A stretch of DNA of 11,585 nt from CAYZPB01 sp964480445 (GTDB taxonomy: Bacteria; Bacillota; Bacilli; Tepidibacillales; Tepidibacillaceae): positions 1 to 11,585 of the forward strand of contig CAYZPB010000030.1 in NCBI GenBank assembly GCA_964480445.1, in the 5' to 3' direction. The translations under genes were made by a program, and so were the position numbers. Each line of letters begins with the position of its first letter. Positions within the stretch are counted from its first letter, which is position 1. This document shows positions 1-7,459 of this stretch, one piece after another. Below the pieces are notes generated by a model. The model ran no database searches, was not told where the DNA came from, and saw only the letters and a program-made list of their open reading frames with translations.

Positions 1-194
1 ACCGTGTGCTAGAAGATGGAGAAAGTCGCTATGGGCAACTCTTTTTTGCTGAAATTCATCAGTTAGGCGACTTGCCAGATTCAGAAATCGCAGAATGGCA
101 GCTTCACGACAACTTACCAGATAATTTAACTTATCCAGACATTCAATTATATTTTTATGAGCGGGTTAATAATTTTTTAAAGGAGAAGCCCTAG
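1..194 (+). CDS. Probable NUDIX hydrolase, C-terminal fragment (5' end outside window)
   Basis: The reading frame is open to the left edge of the window (the codon before the GTG at 6 is CGT), so this is the 3' end of a longer gene, not a small gene starting at 6. The visible 64 or so residues look like the tail of a NUDIX hydrolase: a beta-strand run YGQLFFAEI, then a variable loop, then EWQLHDNLPDNLTYPDIQ near the end. A 'LP-NLTYP-IQ' ending of this kind is, from memory, typical of small NUDIX pyrophosphohydrolases in Bacillota. The NUDIX box itself (GX5EX7REUXEEXGU) would lie upstream and is not seen, so substrate and activity cannot be judged. The gene ends with TAG 20 bases before the next gene and is probably cotranscribed with it. 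Confidence 0.55.
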   Translation, partial: RVLEDGESRYGQLFFAEIHQLGDLPDSEIAEWQLHDNLPDNLTYPDIQLYFYERVNNFLKEKP

Positions 195-201
195 CAAGGC
201 T

Positions 202-207
202 GGAGGT
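202..207 (+). promoter_or_regulatory. Ribosome binding site of the dnaI-like gene
   Basis: GGAGGT lies seven bases before the ATG at 215. It fixes the start of the helicase loader, which begins with the lysine- and glutamate-rich helix expected for DnaI. Confidence 0.8.
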
Positions 208-214
208 AGATTAA

Positions 215-1129
215 ATGAAAAGTCTTAAAGAGATTATTAGTGAAATGTTACCCAATATAGAGCAGGAACAGAAACGCTTGTTAGAGCAAATCTACCAAGA
301 TGAAGAGTTAGCTGCTATGATTGTTGAACAGAAAATTCCTGAAGAAGATTTGCGTCCTGCAATCGCAACAGTCTTTCAATACATGGAGGAGCGAGACGCT
401 TGTCGAAGTTGCCCAGGAATAGCGGAGTGTCCTAACCTTCTTACTGGTCATTTTACAGTGATAAGATATAGTCGTCAGTTTTATTCTTACCTCGATAAGT
501 GCAGCAAACAGGAGGCGAAGGAGAGTGCTGATCATCAGAACCGATTATTTAGAGGTCAACATATTCCTGATGAGCTTTATGAAGCAAGCTTGAGTAACTT
601 CGATACTACTGCAGGAAGACTTGATGCCTATGCAGCGCTTTTACGTTTTGTTACAGATTATAAAAAAGCAAGCAAACAACGTGGTATCTATCTTTACGGG
701 CCGCTTGGTGTTGGCAAAAGCTTTATGTTGGCTGGTTTAGCAAAAAAATTGGCAGAACGAAATGTTGCAACCCTAATGGTTTACTTACCTGACTTTTTCC
801 GCGATATAAAACAATCGATTGGTGATAATATTTTGAACCAGAAAGTTGACGCACTAAAAAAGATCGAGGTTTTAATTCTAGATGATATTGGGGCAGAGTC
901 AATCTCGCAGTGGGAACGCGATGAGATACTGGGAGCAATCCTGCAGGCACGGATGGTAAAAGGGTTACCGACAATCTATAGCTCCAATCTCGCTTATGAC
1001 GACCTAGAACGTCACCTTGCTTATTCTAATAGGGGCGGGGAAGAAGTTTTAAAAGCTAAGCGAATTATGGAACGAATTCGTCACTATACTGATGCTTATT
1101 TAGTTGACGGACCTAATCGTCGGAAATAA
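215..1129 (+). CDS. dnaI: Primosomal protein DnaI, replicative helicase loader
   Basis: This is an AAA+ ATPase of the DnaI/DnaC family that loads the hexameric replicative helicase onto DNA during initiation and restart; it acts in the cytoplasm at the replication fork. The 304 residues match the usual DnaI length (about 300-310). Residues 1-100 form the N-terminal helicase-binding region with a probable zinc site: C63, C66, C72, H79 and C96 are candidate ligands. The AAA+ domain follows, with Walker A GPLGVGKS at 162-169, Walker B LILDDIG at 220-226, a sensor-1-like SSN at 256-258, and a basic stretch RIMERIR at 283-289 that should carry the arginine finger. In many Bacillota dnaI follows dnaB (replication initiation); here a NUDIX-like gene precedes it. 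DnaC-type or IstB ATPases are alternatives, but the N-terminal cysteine cluster favours DnaI. Confidence 0.9.
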   Translation: MKSLKEIISEMLPNIEQEQKRLLEQIYQDEELAAMIVEQKIPEEDLRPAIATVFQYMEERDACRSCPGIAECPNLLTGHFTVIRYSRQFYSYLDKCSKQEAKESADHQNRLFRGQHIPDELYEASLSNFDTTAGRLDAYAALLRFVTDYKKASKQRGIYLYGPLGVGKSFMLAGLAKKLAERNVATLMVYLPDFFRDIKQSIGDNILNQKVDALKKIEVLILDDIGAESISQWERDEILGAILQARMVKGLPTIYSSNLAYDDLERHLAYSNRGGEEVLKAKRIMERIRHYTDAYLVDGPNRRK

Positions 1130-1186
1130 AAACAGCCCTTCAAAATTGCGGCGCTCGACTGCTTGCATGGAATATGGCTGTTTTTT
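1128..1186 (+). terminator. Probable rho-independent terminator after dnaI, long loop
   Basis: AAAAACAGCC (1128-1137) is perfectly complementary to GGCTGTTTTT (1176-1185), and the right arm runs into six T residues (1181-1186). The 5' arm begins inside the dnaI stop codon. The stem is only 10 pairs, half of them A-T, and the loop is 38 bases, longer than in a standard terminator. Within the loop, TGC and GCA (1148-1168) could add weak pairs. The placement after dnaI fits a terminator, but the long loop lowers certainty. Confidence 0.5.
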
Positions 1187-1196
1187 ATGATATAGT
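1163..1196 (+). promoter_or_regulatory. Candidate promoter for the glnS-his-ung-mqnC series
   Basis: The best -10 is an extended type, TGATATAGT at 1188-1196 (TG, one base, TATAGT). An alternative is TATGAT at 1186-1191 with a weak -35 TTGCAT at 1163-1168 and a 17-base spacer. Both overlap the right arm and T-run of the terminator-like hairpin. Transcription would start at about 1197-1205, leaving a leader of roughly 30-37 bases before glnS. That leader is too short for a T-box. The call rests on short motifs only. Confidence 0.45.
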
Positions 1197-1233
1197 TTAT
1201 CAAATAAGAAGAGCTAAAAGGTGATATGAATAG

Positions 1234-2928
1234 ATGGAAACAAATCAGAGTTCTAACTTTATACGAAATATTATGGTTGAGGATTTAGCAACTGGCAAAC
1301 ACGAGCAAATTATTACACGCTTTCCGCCAGAGCCTAATGGCTACTTGCATATTGGGCATGTTAAATCGATCAATATTAATTTTGGTTTGGCTACTCAATT
1401 CGAGGGAACAACTAACCTGCGTTTTGACGATACCAATCCAATAAAAGAAGAGGATAAATACGTCGAGGCGATCAAAGAGGATGTTGCTTGGCTTGGTTTC
1501 AAATGGGATAAGCTCCTCTTTGCATCTGATTATTTTGAAGAGATGTATAACCGTGCAGTACTGCTGATTAATAAGGAGAAGGCTTTTGTTTGTGATTTAA
1601 GTGCCGAGGCTATTCGCGAATATCGTGGTAGCTTTACGAGCCAAGGTGTTGAAAGCCCATATCGTAATCGTTCAGTTAAGGAGAACTTAGATCTTTTTGA
1701 AAAAATGCGCAAAGGTAAATTTACTGATGGCGAAAAGGTACTGCGTGCCAAAATCGATATGTCTTCACCCAATCTTTATTTGCGCGACCCAGTTCTTTAT
1801 CGAATTGTTCATGCTGAGCACCACAATACCGGCAATAAATGGGTCATCTATCCGATGTATGACTATGCTCATCCGCTAGAGGATGCGATTGAGGGTATTA
1901 CTCATTCTATCTGTACAATCGAATTTGAGGACCATCGTCCACTTTACGATTGGGTTGTTGCTGAATGTGAGATGGAGCATGTGCCGCGCCAGATTGAGTT
2001 CGGCAAACTTTTAATAACTAATACTATAATGGGCAAAAGGAATATGAAGTTGCTCGTTGATAACGGCTATGTAGATGGCTGGGATGATCCGCGCATGTAC
2101 ACAATTGCTGCGCTAAGACGTCGGGGAGTTACACCAAATGCTTTAAATAACTTTGTTCGTGAGACTGGTGTTTCAAAAAACGATGCAGAGGTTGATGTGC
2201 GGATGCTTGAGCATTTCATTCGTGATGATCTGCGCTTAACTGTACCACGAACAATGAGCGTACTCGAACCACTAAAGATAGTTATTACTAATTATCCGCA
2301 GGGGCAGATTGAGATGCTTGACGCGGAAAACAATCCTGATAACCCAGCAATGGGTAGTCGTCAGATTCCTTTTTCTCGCGAAATATACATTGAACGTACG
2401 GACTTTATGGAAGACCCGCCTAGTAAATATTATCGGCTCTACCCTGGCAATGAAGTTCGATTACGAAATGCTTATTTTATAAAATGTAATGATGTGATTA
2501 AAGATGACAAGGGAGAAATAGTTGAATTACATTGTACCTATGATCCAGAGACGAAGAGTGGTACTGGGTTTACAGGGCGCAAGGTGAAGGGCACAATTCA
2601 CTGGGTAGATGCCGAGGGTGCAGTGCCAGCAGAGTTTCGCCTCTATGATGATATTGTTACTGATGAGATAGTGGATGATAATGATGATGAAGCTGTCGAA
2701 GAGAAATCAATCGAGGAGAGATTAATCTTAGATTCTTTCAATCATGACTCAATCGAGATTAAACAAGGTTATATCGAGGCAAACATGATAAATGCACAAG
2801 TAGGCGATCGTTTTCAATTTTTCCGTCATGGATATTTTGCAGTTGATTGTAAATATACTACGGAAGAAAAACTGGTGTTCAACCGCATTGTTGCCTTAAA
2901 GAGTTCTTTTGATTTAAATAGAAAATAG
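1234..2928 (+). CDS. glnS: Glutaminyl-tRNA synthetase
   Basis: Class I synthetase that charges tRNA-Gln directly with glutamine. The 564 residues are close to E. coli GlnS (about 554). The ATP motif HIGH is at 39-42 after PPEPNGYL. The second signature is MGKR at 266-269 where family members usually have MSKR. It is followed by GWDDPRM at 282-288 and LRRRGVTP at 294-301. Y209 and C227 align with E. coli Y211 and C229, positions tied to glutamine rather than glutamate recognition; with the two C-terminal beta-barrels (about 340-560, ending in FAVDCKYTTEEKLVFNR) they mark this as GlnRS, not GluRS. An acidic loop rich in D/E spans about 472-490. The start at 1234 has AAGGTGA at 1218-1224, nine bases upstream; an ATG at 1226 is out of frame. 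hisZ follows closely, so the gene probably heads the his transcription unit. Confidence 0.95.
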   Translation: METNQSSNFIRNIMVEDLATGKHEQIITRFPPEPNGYLHIGHVKSININFGLATQFEGTTNLRFDDTNPIKEEDKYVEAIKEDVAWLGFKWDKLLFASDYFEEMYNRAVLLINKEKAFVCDLSAEAIREYRGSFTSQGVESPYRNRSVKENLDLFEKMRKGKFTDGEKVLRAKIDMSSPNLYLRDPVLYRIVHAEHHNTGNKWVIYPMYDYAHPLEDAIEGITHSICTIEFEDHRPLYDWVVAECEMEHVPRQIEFGKLLITNTIMGKRNMKLLVDNGYVDGWDDPRMYTIAALRRRGVTPNALNNFVRETGVSKNDAEVDVRMLEHFIRDDLRLTVPRTMSVLEPLKIVITNYPQGQIEMLDAENNPDNPAMGSRQIPFSREIYIERTDFMEDPPSKYYRLYPGNEVRLRNAYFIKCNDVIKDDKGEIVELHCTYDPETKSGTGFTGRKVKGTIHWVDAEGAVPAEFRLYDDIVTDEIVDDNDDEAVEEKSIEERLILDSFNHDSIEIKQGYIEANMINAQVGDRFQFFRHGYFAVDCKYTTEEKLVFNRIVALKSSFDLNRK

Positions 2929-2948
2929 AACGAAACTAGAATTAAATA

Positions 2949-2957
2949 AAGTGGGTG
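2949..2957 (+). promoter_or_regulatory. Ribosome binding site that decides the hisZ start
   Basis: AAGTGGGTG matches the ideal AAGGAGGTG at seven of nine positions and lies five bases before the ATG at 2963. The in-frame GTG at 2951 falls inside this site and has only AT-rich sequence upstream, so ATG 2963 is preferred. Confidence 0.6.
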
Positions 2958-2962
2958 TTGAA

Positions 2963-3934
2963 ATGGAGTTTTTAACAATTAAAAATGAGTTAGAATATAG
3001 TGCTTTAAGATATCGTCTCAAAAAAGAGTTGGAGAACCAATTTCTGTCGTCGAATTATACGCAGATTGAACCACCCATTTTTGAAGAGTATGATAGTTAT
3101 ACTGCTGTTAATAGTGGTATTGACAAAAAACAGCTAGTCAAAATAATTGGTGGGAATGGTAGGGTACTCATTCTGCGACCCGATACGACAATTAATGTGC
3201 TAAGAAGCATAATTCCCCGCTGGCAAGTAGGGGACAGGTTTAAATTGTTTTACAGTTCGACCAATTACCGTAATCGTCTCGACTTAAGTATTAAAGAGAC
3301 TAAGCAGGTCGGTATTGAGTACCTAGGCGAAGAGTCGCTCTGCGCTGATCGCGAAGTAATTGAACTAGCACTTGCTATTTTACAAAAATATAATCAAGGA
3401 TTTTTGCTAGAGCTAGGCAGTAGCAAATATATCGGTGGTCTGTTAGCTGAACTAACGGATCAAGAAGAGATTGCCACTCTTAAACAATTATTTGCGCGCA
3501 AAAATAAACCAGAACTTACTAGATATCTCACAAAACTTGAGCTTGCGCCTACGATAAGGGAAGCTCTCACAGTGCTATTAAGTCTACAAGGAGACTTTCA
3601 GACGGTATTGGCTAAGGCGGAAAAATACGCTGTTAACGAAAAGATGAGAGCTGCTTTAGACGAATTAGATTCGTTGGCTGTAACCTTTGAGAAGATGGGT
3701 CTAAATGACAATGTTCACCTTGATTTGTCAATGATTACAGAGCTTGACTATTATGATGGGGTAACTTTCAAAGGTTATTTTCCCAATTCAAATTATGACA
3801 TATTAAGTGGTGGCCGCTATGATTCGCTGACAGCACTGTTTGGTAAAGCTGTACCAGCTATCGGTTTTTCGATTAATTTAGATAAGCTACTTTGGTCACT
3901 GATTGAGGGAGGCGACGAAAATTGGAATATTTAA
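2963..3934 (+). CDS. hisZ: ATP phosphoribosyltransferase regulatory subunit HisZ (short form)
   Basis: HisZ is a catalytically retired relative of histidyl-tRNA synthetase. It pairs with short-form HisG to make active, histidine-inhibited ATP phosphoribosyltransferase, the first step of histidine synthesis. With the ATG at 2963 it has 323 residues. Class II synthetase core features are visible: a motif-1-like PPIFEEYDSY (37-46), a motif-2-like region RFKLFYSSTNYRNR (92-105), and the HisRS-like histidine-site segments ELDYYDGVTFKGY (260-272) and SGGRYDSL (282-289). There is no C-terminal anticodon-binding domain, as expected. It is clearly shorter than the roughly 390-residue B. subtilis type and near the size of the Lactococcus type (about 328, from memory). 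The last 13 bases overlap hisG. HisS is excluded by the length and the missing anticodon domain. Confidence 0.88.
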   Translation: MEFLTIKNELEYSALRYRLKKELENQFLSSNYTQIEPPIFEEYDSYTAVNSGIDKKQLVKIIGGNGRVLILRPDTTINVLRSIIPRWQVGDRFKLFYSSTNYRNRLDLSIKETKQVGIEYLGEESLCADREVIELALAILQKYNQGFLLELGSSKYIGGLLAELTDQEEIATLKQLFARKNKPELTRYLTKLELAPTIREALTVLLSLQGDFQTVLAKAEKYAVNEKMRAALDELDSLAVTFEKMGLNDNVHLDLSMITELDYYDGVTFKGYFPNSNYDILSGGRYDSLTALFGKAVPAIGFSINLDKLLWSLIEGGDENWNI

Positions 3935-4560
3935 CAATCGCTCTTTCAAAAGGGAGAATTGCTGAACAGGCGAGTGAAATACTAGCTGCGGCGGATTTTG
4001 GACAACCAATTGATTTGCAGACCCGCAAGTTAATTTTTAATGATGATGTGCAGGGGATAAGCTATATTTTTGTGAAGCCGGCTGATGTTGTGACTTACGT
4101 TGCAAATGGCATTACTGATTTAGGGATTGTCGGACGCGACTCGATTCTCGAATATGATCGCGAAGTTTATGAATTGTTTGATTTTCAGTTTGGCCGCTGT
4201 CGATTGGCAATCGCTGGTCGTAGTGGACAACGGCTTTATAACAAAGATGAAATTCTAAAAGTGGCAACGAAATATCCGCACCTGACAAAAAAATATTTTG
4301 AGCAGCGGAAGCAGAAGACTGAAATTATACCCTTAAGTGGATCAGTAGAGCTAGCACCCTTGGTCGGACTTTCTGATGTGATTGTTGATATTGTCGAGAC
4401 GGGCAATACGCTGCGAGCGAATGGACTTGAGGTAATTGAAGAGATGCACGATATTAGTGTGCGCTTAATCTCCAATAAAATCAGCTATCGTTTTAAGCAT
4501 GATCGTATTAATCAACTGGTAGATATTCTAAATGAGAGTATAGGTGAGATTAATGATTAG
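3922..4560 (+). CDS. hisG: ATP phosphoribosyltransferase, catalytic subunit HisG (short form)
   Basis: HisG condenses ATP with PRPP to phosphoribosyl-ATP, the committed step of histidine synthesis. The 212 residues define the short form, which lacks the C-terminal allosteric domain and therefore needs HisZ, encoded directly upstream. The N-terminus (YLTIALSKGRI, 3-13) is the usual first strand. GITDLGIVGRDSI (63-75) is a conserved core segment. The family signature runs from E143 through GLSDVIVDIVETGNTL (149-164), with the PRPP loop E159-T163. The start is TTG at 3922; GAGGGAGG (3905-3912), nine bases before it, supports this start, and the encoded product then begins exactly where family members do. 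The gene overlaps hisZ by 13 bases and hisD by 8, which suggests translational coupling and a balanced HisZ:HisG ratio. Confidence 0.95.
   Translation: MEYLTIALSKGRIAEQASEILAAADFGQPIDLQTRKLIFNDDVQGISYIFVKPADVVTYVANGITDLGIVGRDSILEYDREVYELFDFQFGRCRLAIAGRSGQRLYNKDEILKVATKYPHLTKKYFEQRKQKTEIIPLSGSVELAPLVGLSDVIVDIVETGNTLRANGLEVIEEMHDISVRLISNKISYRFKHDRINQLVDILNESIGEIND
4542..4547 (+). promoter_or_regulatory. Ribosome binding site that decides the hisD start
   Basis: AGGTGA lies inside the end of hisG, five bases before the ATG at 4553. The in-frame GTG at 4544 is part of this site and has no good site of its own upstream, so the shorter hisD is preferred. Confidence 0.6.
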
Positions 4561-5842
4561 AATAATTGAGGCGACAAAAGATGAAAGTTACCTTCAGCGC
4601 TTACTTGCTCGTAACCAATTTGAGAATGATGAAGTAAACCAGGTAGTCAGACAGATTTTAAAGAAAGTTAAGACTGATGGTGATCAGGCACTTTTTAAAT
4701 ATACTGAGAAATTTGATTGCGTAAAGCTAACACAATTTGAGGTTACTGCTGAAGAGATTACAGCTGCTCATGATGAAATTGACCCCGAGCTCTTGGCAGC
4801 TTTAAAAAGTGCAAAGGAAAACATTGTTCGTTTCCATCAAGCACAAGTTCGTGAGCCTTATATACTGGAGAATGCTGATGGTTCGTATGTTGGGCAATTA
4901 ATAAAGCCGATAGATAAGGTGGGAGTTTACGTCCCTGGCGGCACTGCTGCTTATTCTTCATCGGTTCTAATGAATGTTGTCCCTGCCAAAATTGCCGGAG
5001 TTAAAGAGATTATTATGGTAACGCCACCTGCTGAGGACGGTAGCATAAAAGCAGCAATTCTTGTTGCGGCGAAGCTTGCTGGAGTTGATCGCATTTTTAA
5101 ATTGGGTGGAGCCCAAGCGATAGCAGCCTTAACTTATGGTACGAATTCGGTGCCACGAGTTGACAAAATAGTAGGACCTGGCAATATTTATGTCTCCATG
5201 GCAAAGAAACAAGTTTCTGGCTATGTTGGCATTGATATGATTGCTGGACCAAGTGAGATTTTAATCATCGCAGATGAAAATGCTAATCCACGCTATGTTG
5301 CTGCCGACTTAATATCGCAGGCAGAGCATGATGTATTGGCAGCTTCGATTCTGATTACGAACTCAGCTAAACTTGCAACTGCTGTTAACGAGGAACTTAA
5401 GCTACAGACAGCGCAACTTGAACGTGCAGATTTTATTGCACAGTCGCTTGCTGATTATGGACAGATTATCATAACTGAGACACTTGATAGTGCGGTAGCA
5501 ATTGCTAACAAAATAGCGCCGGAGCATCTTGAAATAATGACAGCCGATCCAGTAGCAATTTGCAAAGGTATTGATAACGCTGGAGCAATTTTCCTAGGTG
5601 AATACACCCCCGAGCCGGTTGGCGACTACTATGCTGGTCCTAATCATATACTACCAACAAGCTCAACTGCACGTTTCGCATCACCGCTTTCGGTTGATGA
5701 TTTTATAAAAACAAGCTCACTAATTTATTATAATAAACAAGCATTAGCTGCAGCAAAAGAGTCGATTATTAAAATTGCCACGGATGAGGGGCTTACTGGC
5801 CACGCGAATTCCATTAGAATTAGATTTGAGGAGGAAGATTGA
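4553..5842 (+). CDS. hisD: Histidinol dehydrogenase
   Basis: HisD oxidises L-histidinol to L-histidine in two NAD-dependent steps at a zinc site; it is the last enzyme of the pathway. With the ATG at 4553 the protein has 429 residues, the usual size. Conserved blocks are VGVYVPGGTAAYSSSVLM (123-140), KLGGAQAIAALTYGT (183-197), KIVGPGNIYV (205-214) and DMIAGPSEILI (228-238). The zinc ligands expected from the E. coli enzyme are all in place: Q256, H259, D358 and H417. The catalytic pair is E324-H325 (APEHLE). No key residue is missing. The gene overlaps the hisG stop by 8 bases, and its own TGA overlaps the hisC ATG by one base. Confidence 0.96.
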   Translation: MIRIIEATKDESYLQRLLARNQFENDEVNQVVRQILKKVKTDGDQALFKYTEKFDCVKLTQFEVTAEEITAAHDEIDPELLAALKSAKENIVRFHQAQVREPYILENADGSYVGQLIKPIDKVGVYVPGGTAAYSSSVLMNVVPAKIAGVKEIIMVTPPAEDGSIKAAILVAAKLAGVDRIFKLGGAQAIAALTYGTNSVPRVDKIVGPGNIYVSMAKKQVSGYVGIDMIAGPSEILIIADENANPRYVAADLISQAEHDVLAASILITNSAKLATAVNEELKLQTAQLERADFIAQSLADYGQIIITETLDSAVAIANKIAPEHLEIMTADPVAICKGIDNAGAIFLGEYTPEPVGDYYAGPNHILPTSSTARFASPLSVDDFIKTSSLIYYNKQALAAAKESIIKIATDEGLTGHANSIRIRFEEED

Positions 5843-6894
5843 TGGAGTGTGTTAGAAAAGATTTGCGAGACTTTAAGGGTTATGTGCCGAAACAGGCGCC
5901 CTGTGATATAAAGCTTGATGCAAATGAAGGAAAGAATTTATTGCTGGAGCTGGTTTTCCCTGATGGAATTCTAATCGATAGCAGTCACGAACTTAACCTT
6001 TATCCTGATAGCATGGCCTATGAGTTACGAGCAGAATTAACTGACTATGTCGGCTATTCCTGGGATAATATTGTAATTGGCAACGGTTCTAACGAACTGT
6101 TAGAAATAGTACTAAAAACCTTTCTCGAGCCTGGCGGAACAGTAATGAGTTTCTCGCCCACATTTCATATGTACTCCGTTTTCACACAGATTTATGGTGG
6201 CAAGTATGTGGAAGTAGAGAGTGAGCCAGATTTCACGCTTGACTATGATAAGTTGATTGCGGAAGCTTTGGAGTTAAAGCCAGATATAATCTTTATTGCT
6301 AATCCTAACAATCCAACTGGCTATCTGACACCACGCAAGGATTTAATTAAGCTGGTAGAGAGTGTCGATTGTATGGTTGTGATTGATGAAGCTTACTATG
6401 AATTCGCTGATGAGACAATTATTGATCAAGTTAATTACTATGACAACTTAATTGTTTTACGCACCCTATCTAAGGCCTTTGGCCTAGCTGGTTTGCGGAT
6501 CGGTTATTTGATTGCTAATCAGAAGCTTGCAGGCATTATAGATGGCATTAGAACCCCTTATAACACTGGTAATCTGTCGCAATATTTTGCTATCTTAGGT
6601 CTTAAACATCGCGACCAGCTGTTAAGCTATGCAAAAACAGTCAAAAGCGAGCGAACACGACTGGAAAAACGACTAAAAGAGCTTGGCTTTACCACCTACC
6701 AGTCGCATGGCAATTTTGTTTTTGTACATACATTGATACCAGCTTTTGGTGAAAAGGTTGGAGCGGAAGGAATTCAAATTCGTGATTATACAGCACAGAT
6801 GAATGGTTACTACCGGATTACTGTTGGTGACCAAGCTGATAATAATGCATTTATAAATATTGTAGAAGGGATTGTGGAAAATGAGAAAGGCTAA
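5842..6894 (+). CDS. hisC: Histidinol-phosphate aminotransferase
   Basis: HisC is a PLP enzyme that transaminates imidazole acetol phosphate with glutamate to histidinol phosphate. The 350 residues fit the family. Fold-type I markers are visible: LYPD (53-56), GNGSNELL (80-87), ANPNNPTG (153-160), IDEAYYEF (181-188) with D182 holding the PLP ring nitrogen, and TLSKAFGLAGLRIGY (208-222) with Schiff-base lysine K211. The substrate carboxylate arginine is probably R325 in YRITVG. The start is ATG 5842, one base into the hisD stop (TGATG), with GGAGG at 5830-5834. A TTG at 5839 is in frame but poorly spaced. The 3' end overlaps hisB by 14 bases. Other aminotransferases of this fold share the motifs, but the his context and overall similarity support HisC. 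Confidence 0.94.
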   Translation: MECVRKDLRDFKGYVPKQAPCDIKLDANEGKNLLLELVFPDGILIDSSHELNLYPDSMAYELRAELTDYVGYSWDNIVIGNGSNELLEIVLKTFLEPGGTVMSFSPTFHMYSVFTQIYGGKYVEVESEPDFTLDYDKLIAEALELKPDIIFIANPNNPTGYLTPRKDLIKLVESVDCMVVIDEAYYEFADETIIDQVNYYDNLIVLRTLSKAFGLAGLRIGYLIANQKLAGIIDGIRTPYNTGNLSQYFAILGLKHRDQLLSYAKTVKSERTRLEKRLKELGFTTYQSHGNFVFVHTLIPAFGEKVGAEGIQIRDYTAQMNGYYRITVGDQADNNAFINIVEGIVENEKG

Positions 6895-7459
6895 GATTGA
6901 ACGAAAAACCGCTGAAACGACAATTGCACTTGAACTAAATCTTGATGGAACGGGGAAAGCAAAGCTAGAGACTGGAGTTGGTTTTCTTGACCATATGCTG
7001 ACTTTATTTGCTTTTCACGGTAACTTTGACTTAGAAATCGTTTGTACTGGAGATACCTATGTTGATGATCACCATTCAGTTGAGGATATTGGCATTGTTT
7101 TAGGACAGGCTTTTGCTCAAGCACTTGGTGATAAGAGAGGGATCAAACGTTATGCTGATGCTGTGATTCCAATGGATGAAGCTCTCTGCCATGTGGTGGT
7201 AGACATTAGTAATCGTCCTTATCTGGTCTACAATCTTGATTTTAAAGCTGACAAAATTGGTGAATTTGACACGCAGAATTTTCAAGAGTTTTTCCGTGCC
7301 TTTGTTAATGAGGCGCGCATTACCTTGCACATCAATTTAAGCTATGGTGAAAACGATCATCATGTAATTGAGGCTTGCTTTAAAGCTTTTGCACACGCGT
7401 TACGCAAGGGAATCTGTATTGTATCTGATCAAATTTCATCATCTAAAGGAGTCCTCTAG
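6881..7459 (+). CDS. hisB: Imidazoleglycerol-phosphate dehydratase (monofunctional HisB)
   Basis: HisB removes water from imidazole glycerol phosphate to give imidazole acetol phosphate, using a two-metal site. The 192 residues correspond to the dehydratase alone; the HAD-type histidinol-phosphate phosphatase domain fused in E. coli is absent. The metal-binding repeats are clear: GVGFLDHML (32-40) with H38, DDHHSVED (62-69), and GENDHHVIEACFKAFAHAL (156-174), and the C-terminus SSSKGVL is family-typical. The ATG at 6881 is chosen because GAAGGG (6865-6870) sits ten bases before it; the in-frame TTG at 6872 would be one base from that site. The gene overlaps hisC by 14 bases, and the next gene begins on the very next base after its stop. 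In many operons hisH would be found at this junction; here it is not. Confidence 0.95.
   Translation: MRKAKIERKTAETTIALELNLDGTGKAKLETGVGFLDHMLTLFAFHGNFDLEIVCTGDTYVDDHHSVEDIGIVLGQAFAQALGDKRGIKRYADAVIPMDEALCHVVVDISNRPYLVYNLDFKADKIGEFDTQNFQEFFRAFVNEARITLHINLSYGENDHHVIEACFKAFAHALRKGICIVSDQISSSKGVL

Noticed and set aside
1130..1233. T-box or riboswitch leader before glnS
   Set aside because: No T-box core sequence is present and the gap is only 104 bases, partly used by the hairpin and promoter.
2909..2942. Possible promoter before hisZ: TTGATT (2909-2914) and TAGAAT (2937-2942)
   Set aside because: The spacer is 22 bases, and a 17-base spacer gives only a very weak -35 (TTAAAT). Not enough to claim a separate his promoter.
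2951..2962. Upstream GTG as the hisZ start
   Set aside because: The GTG lies inside the best ribosome binding site for ATG 2963 and has none of its own.
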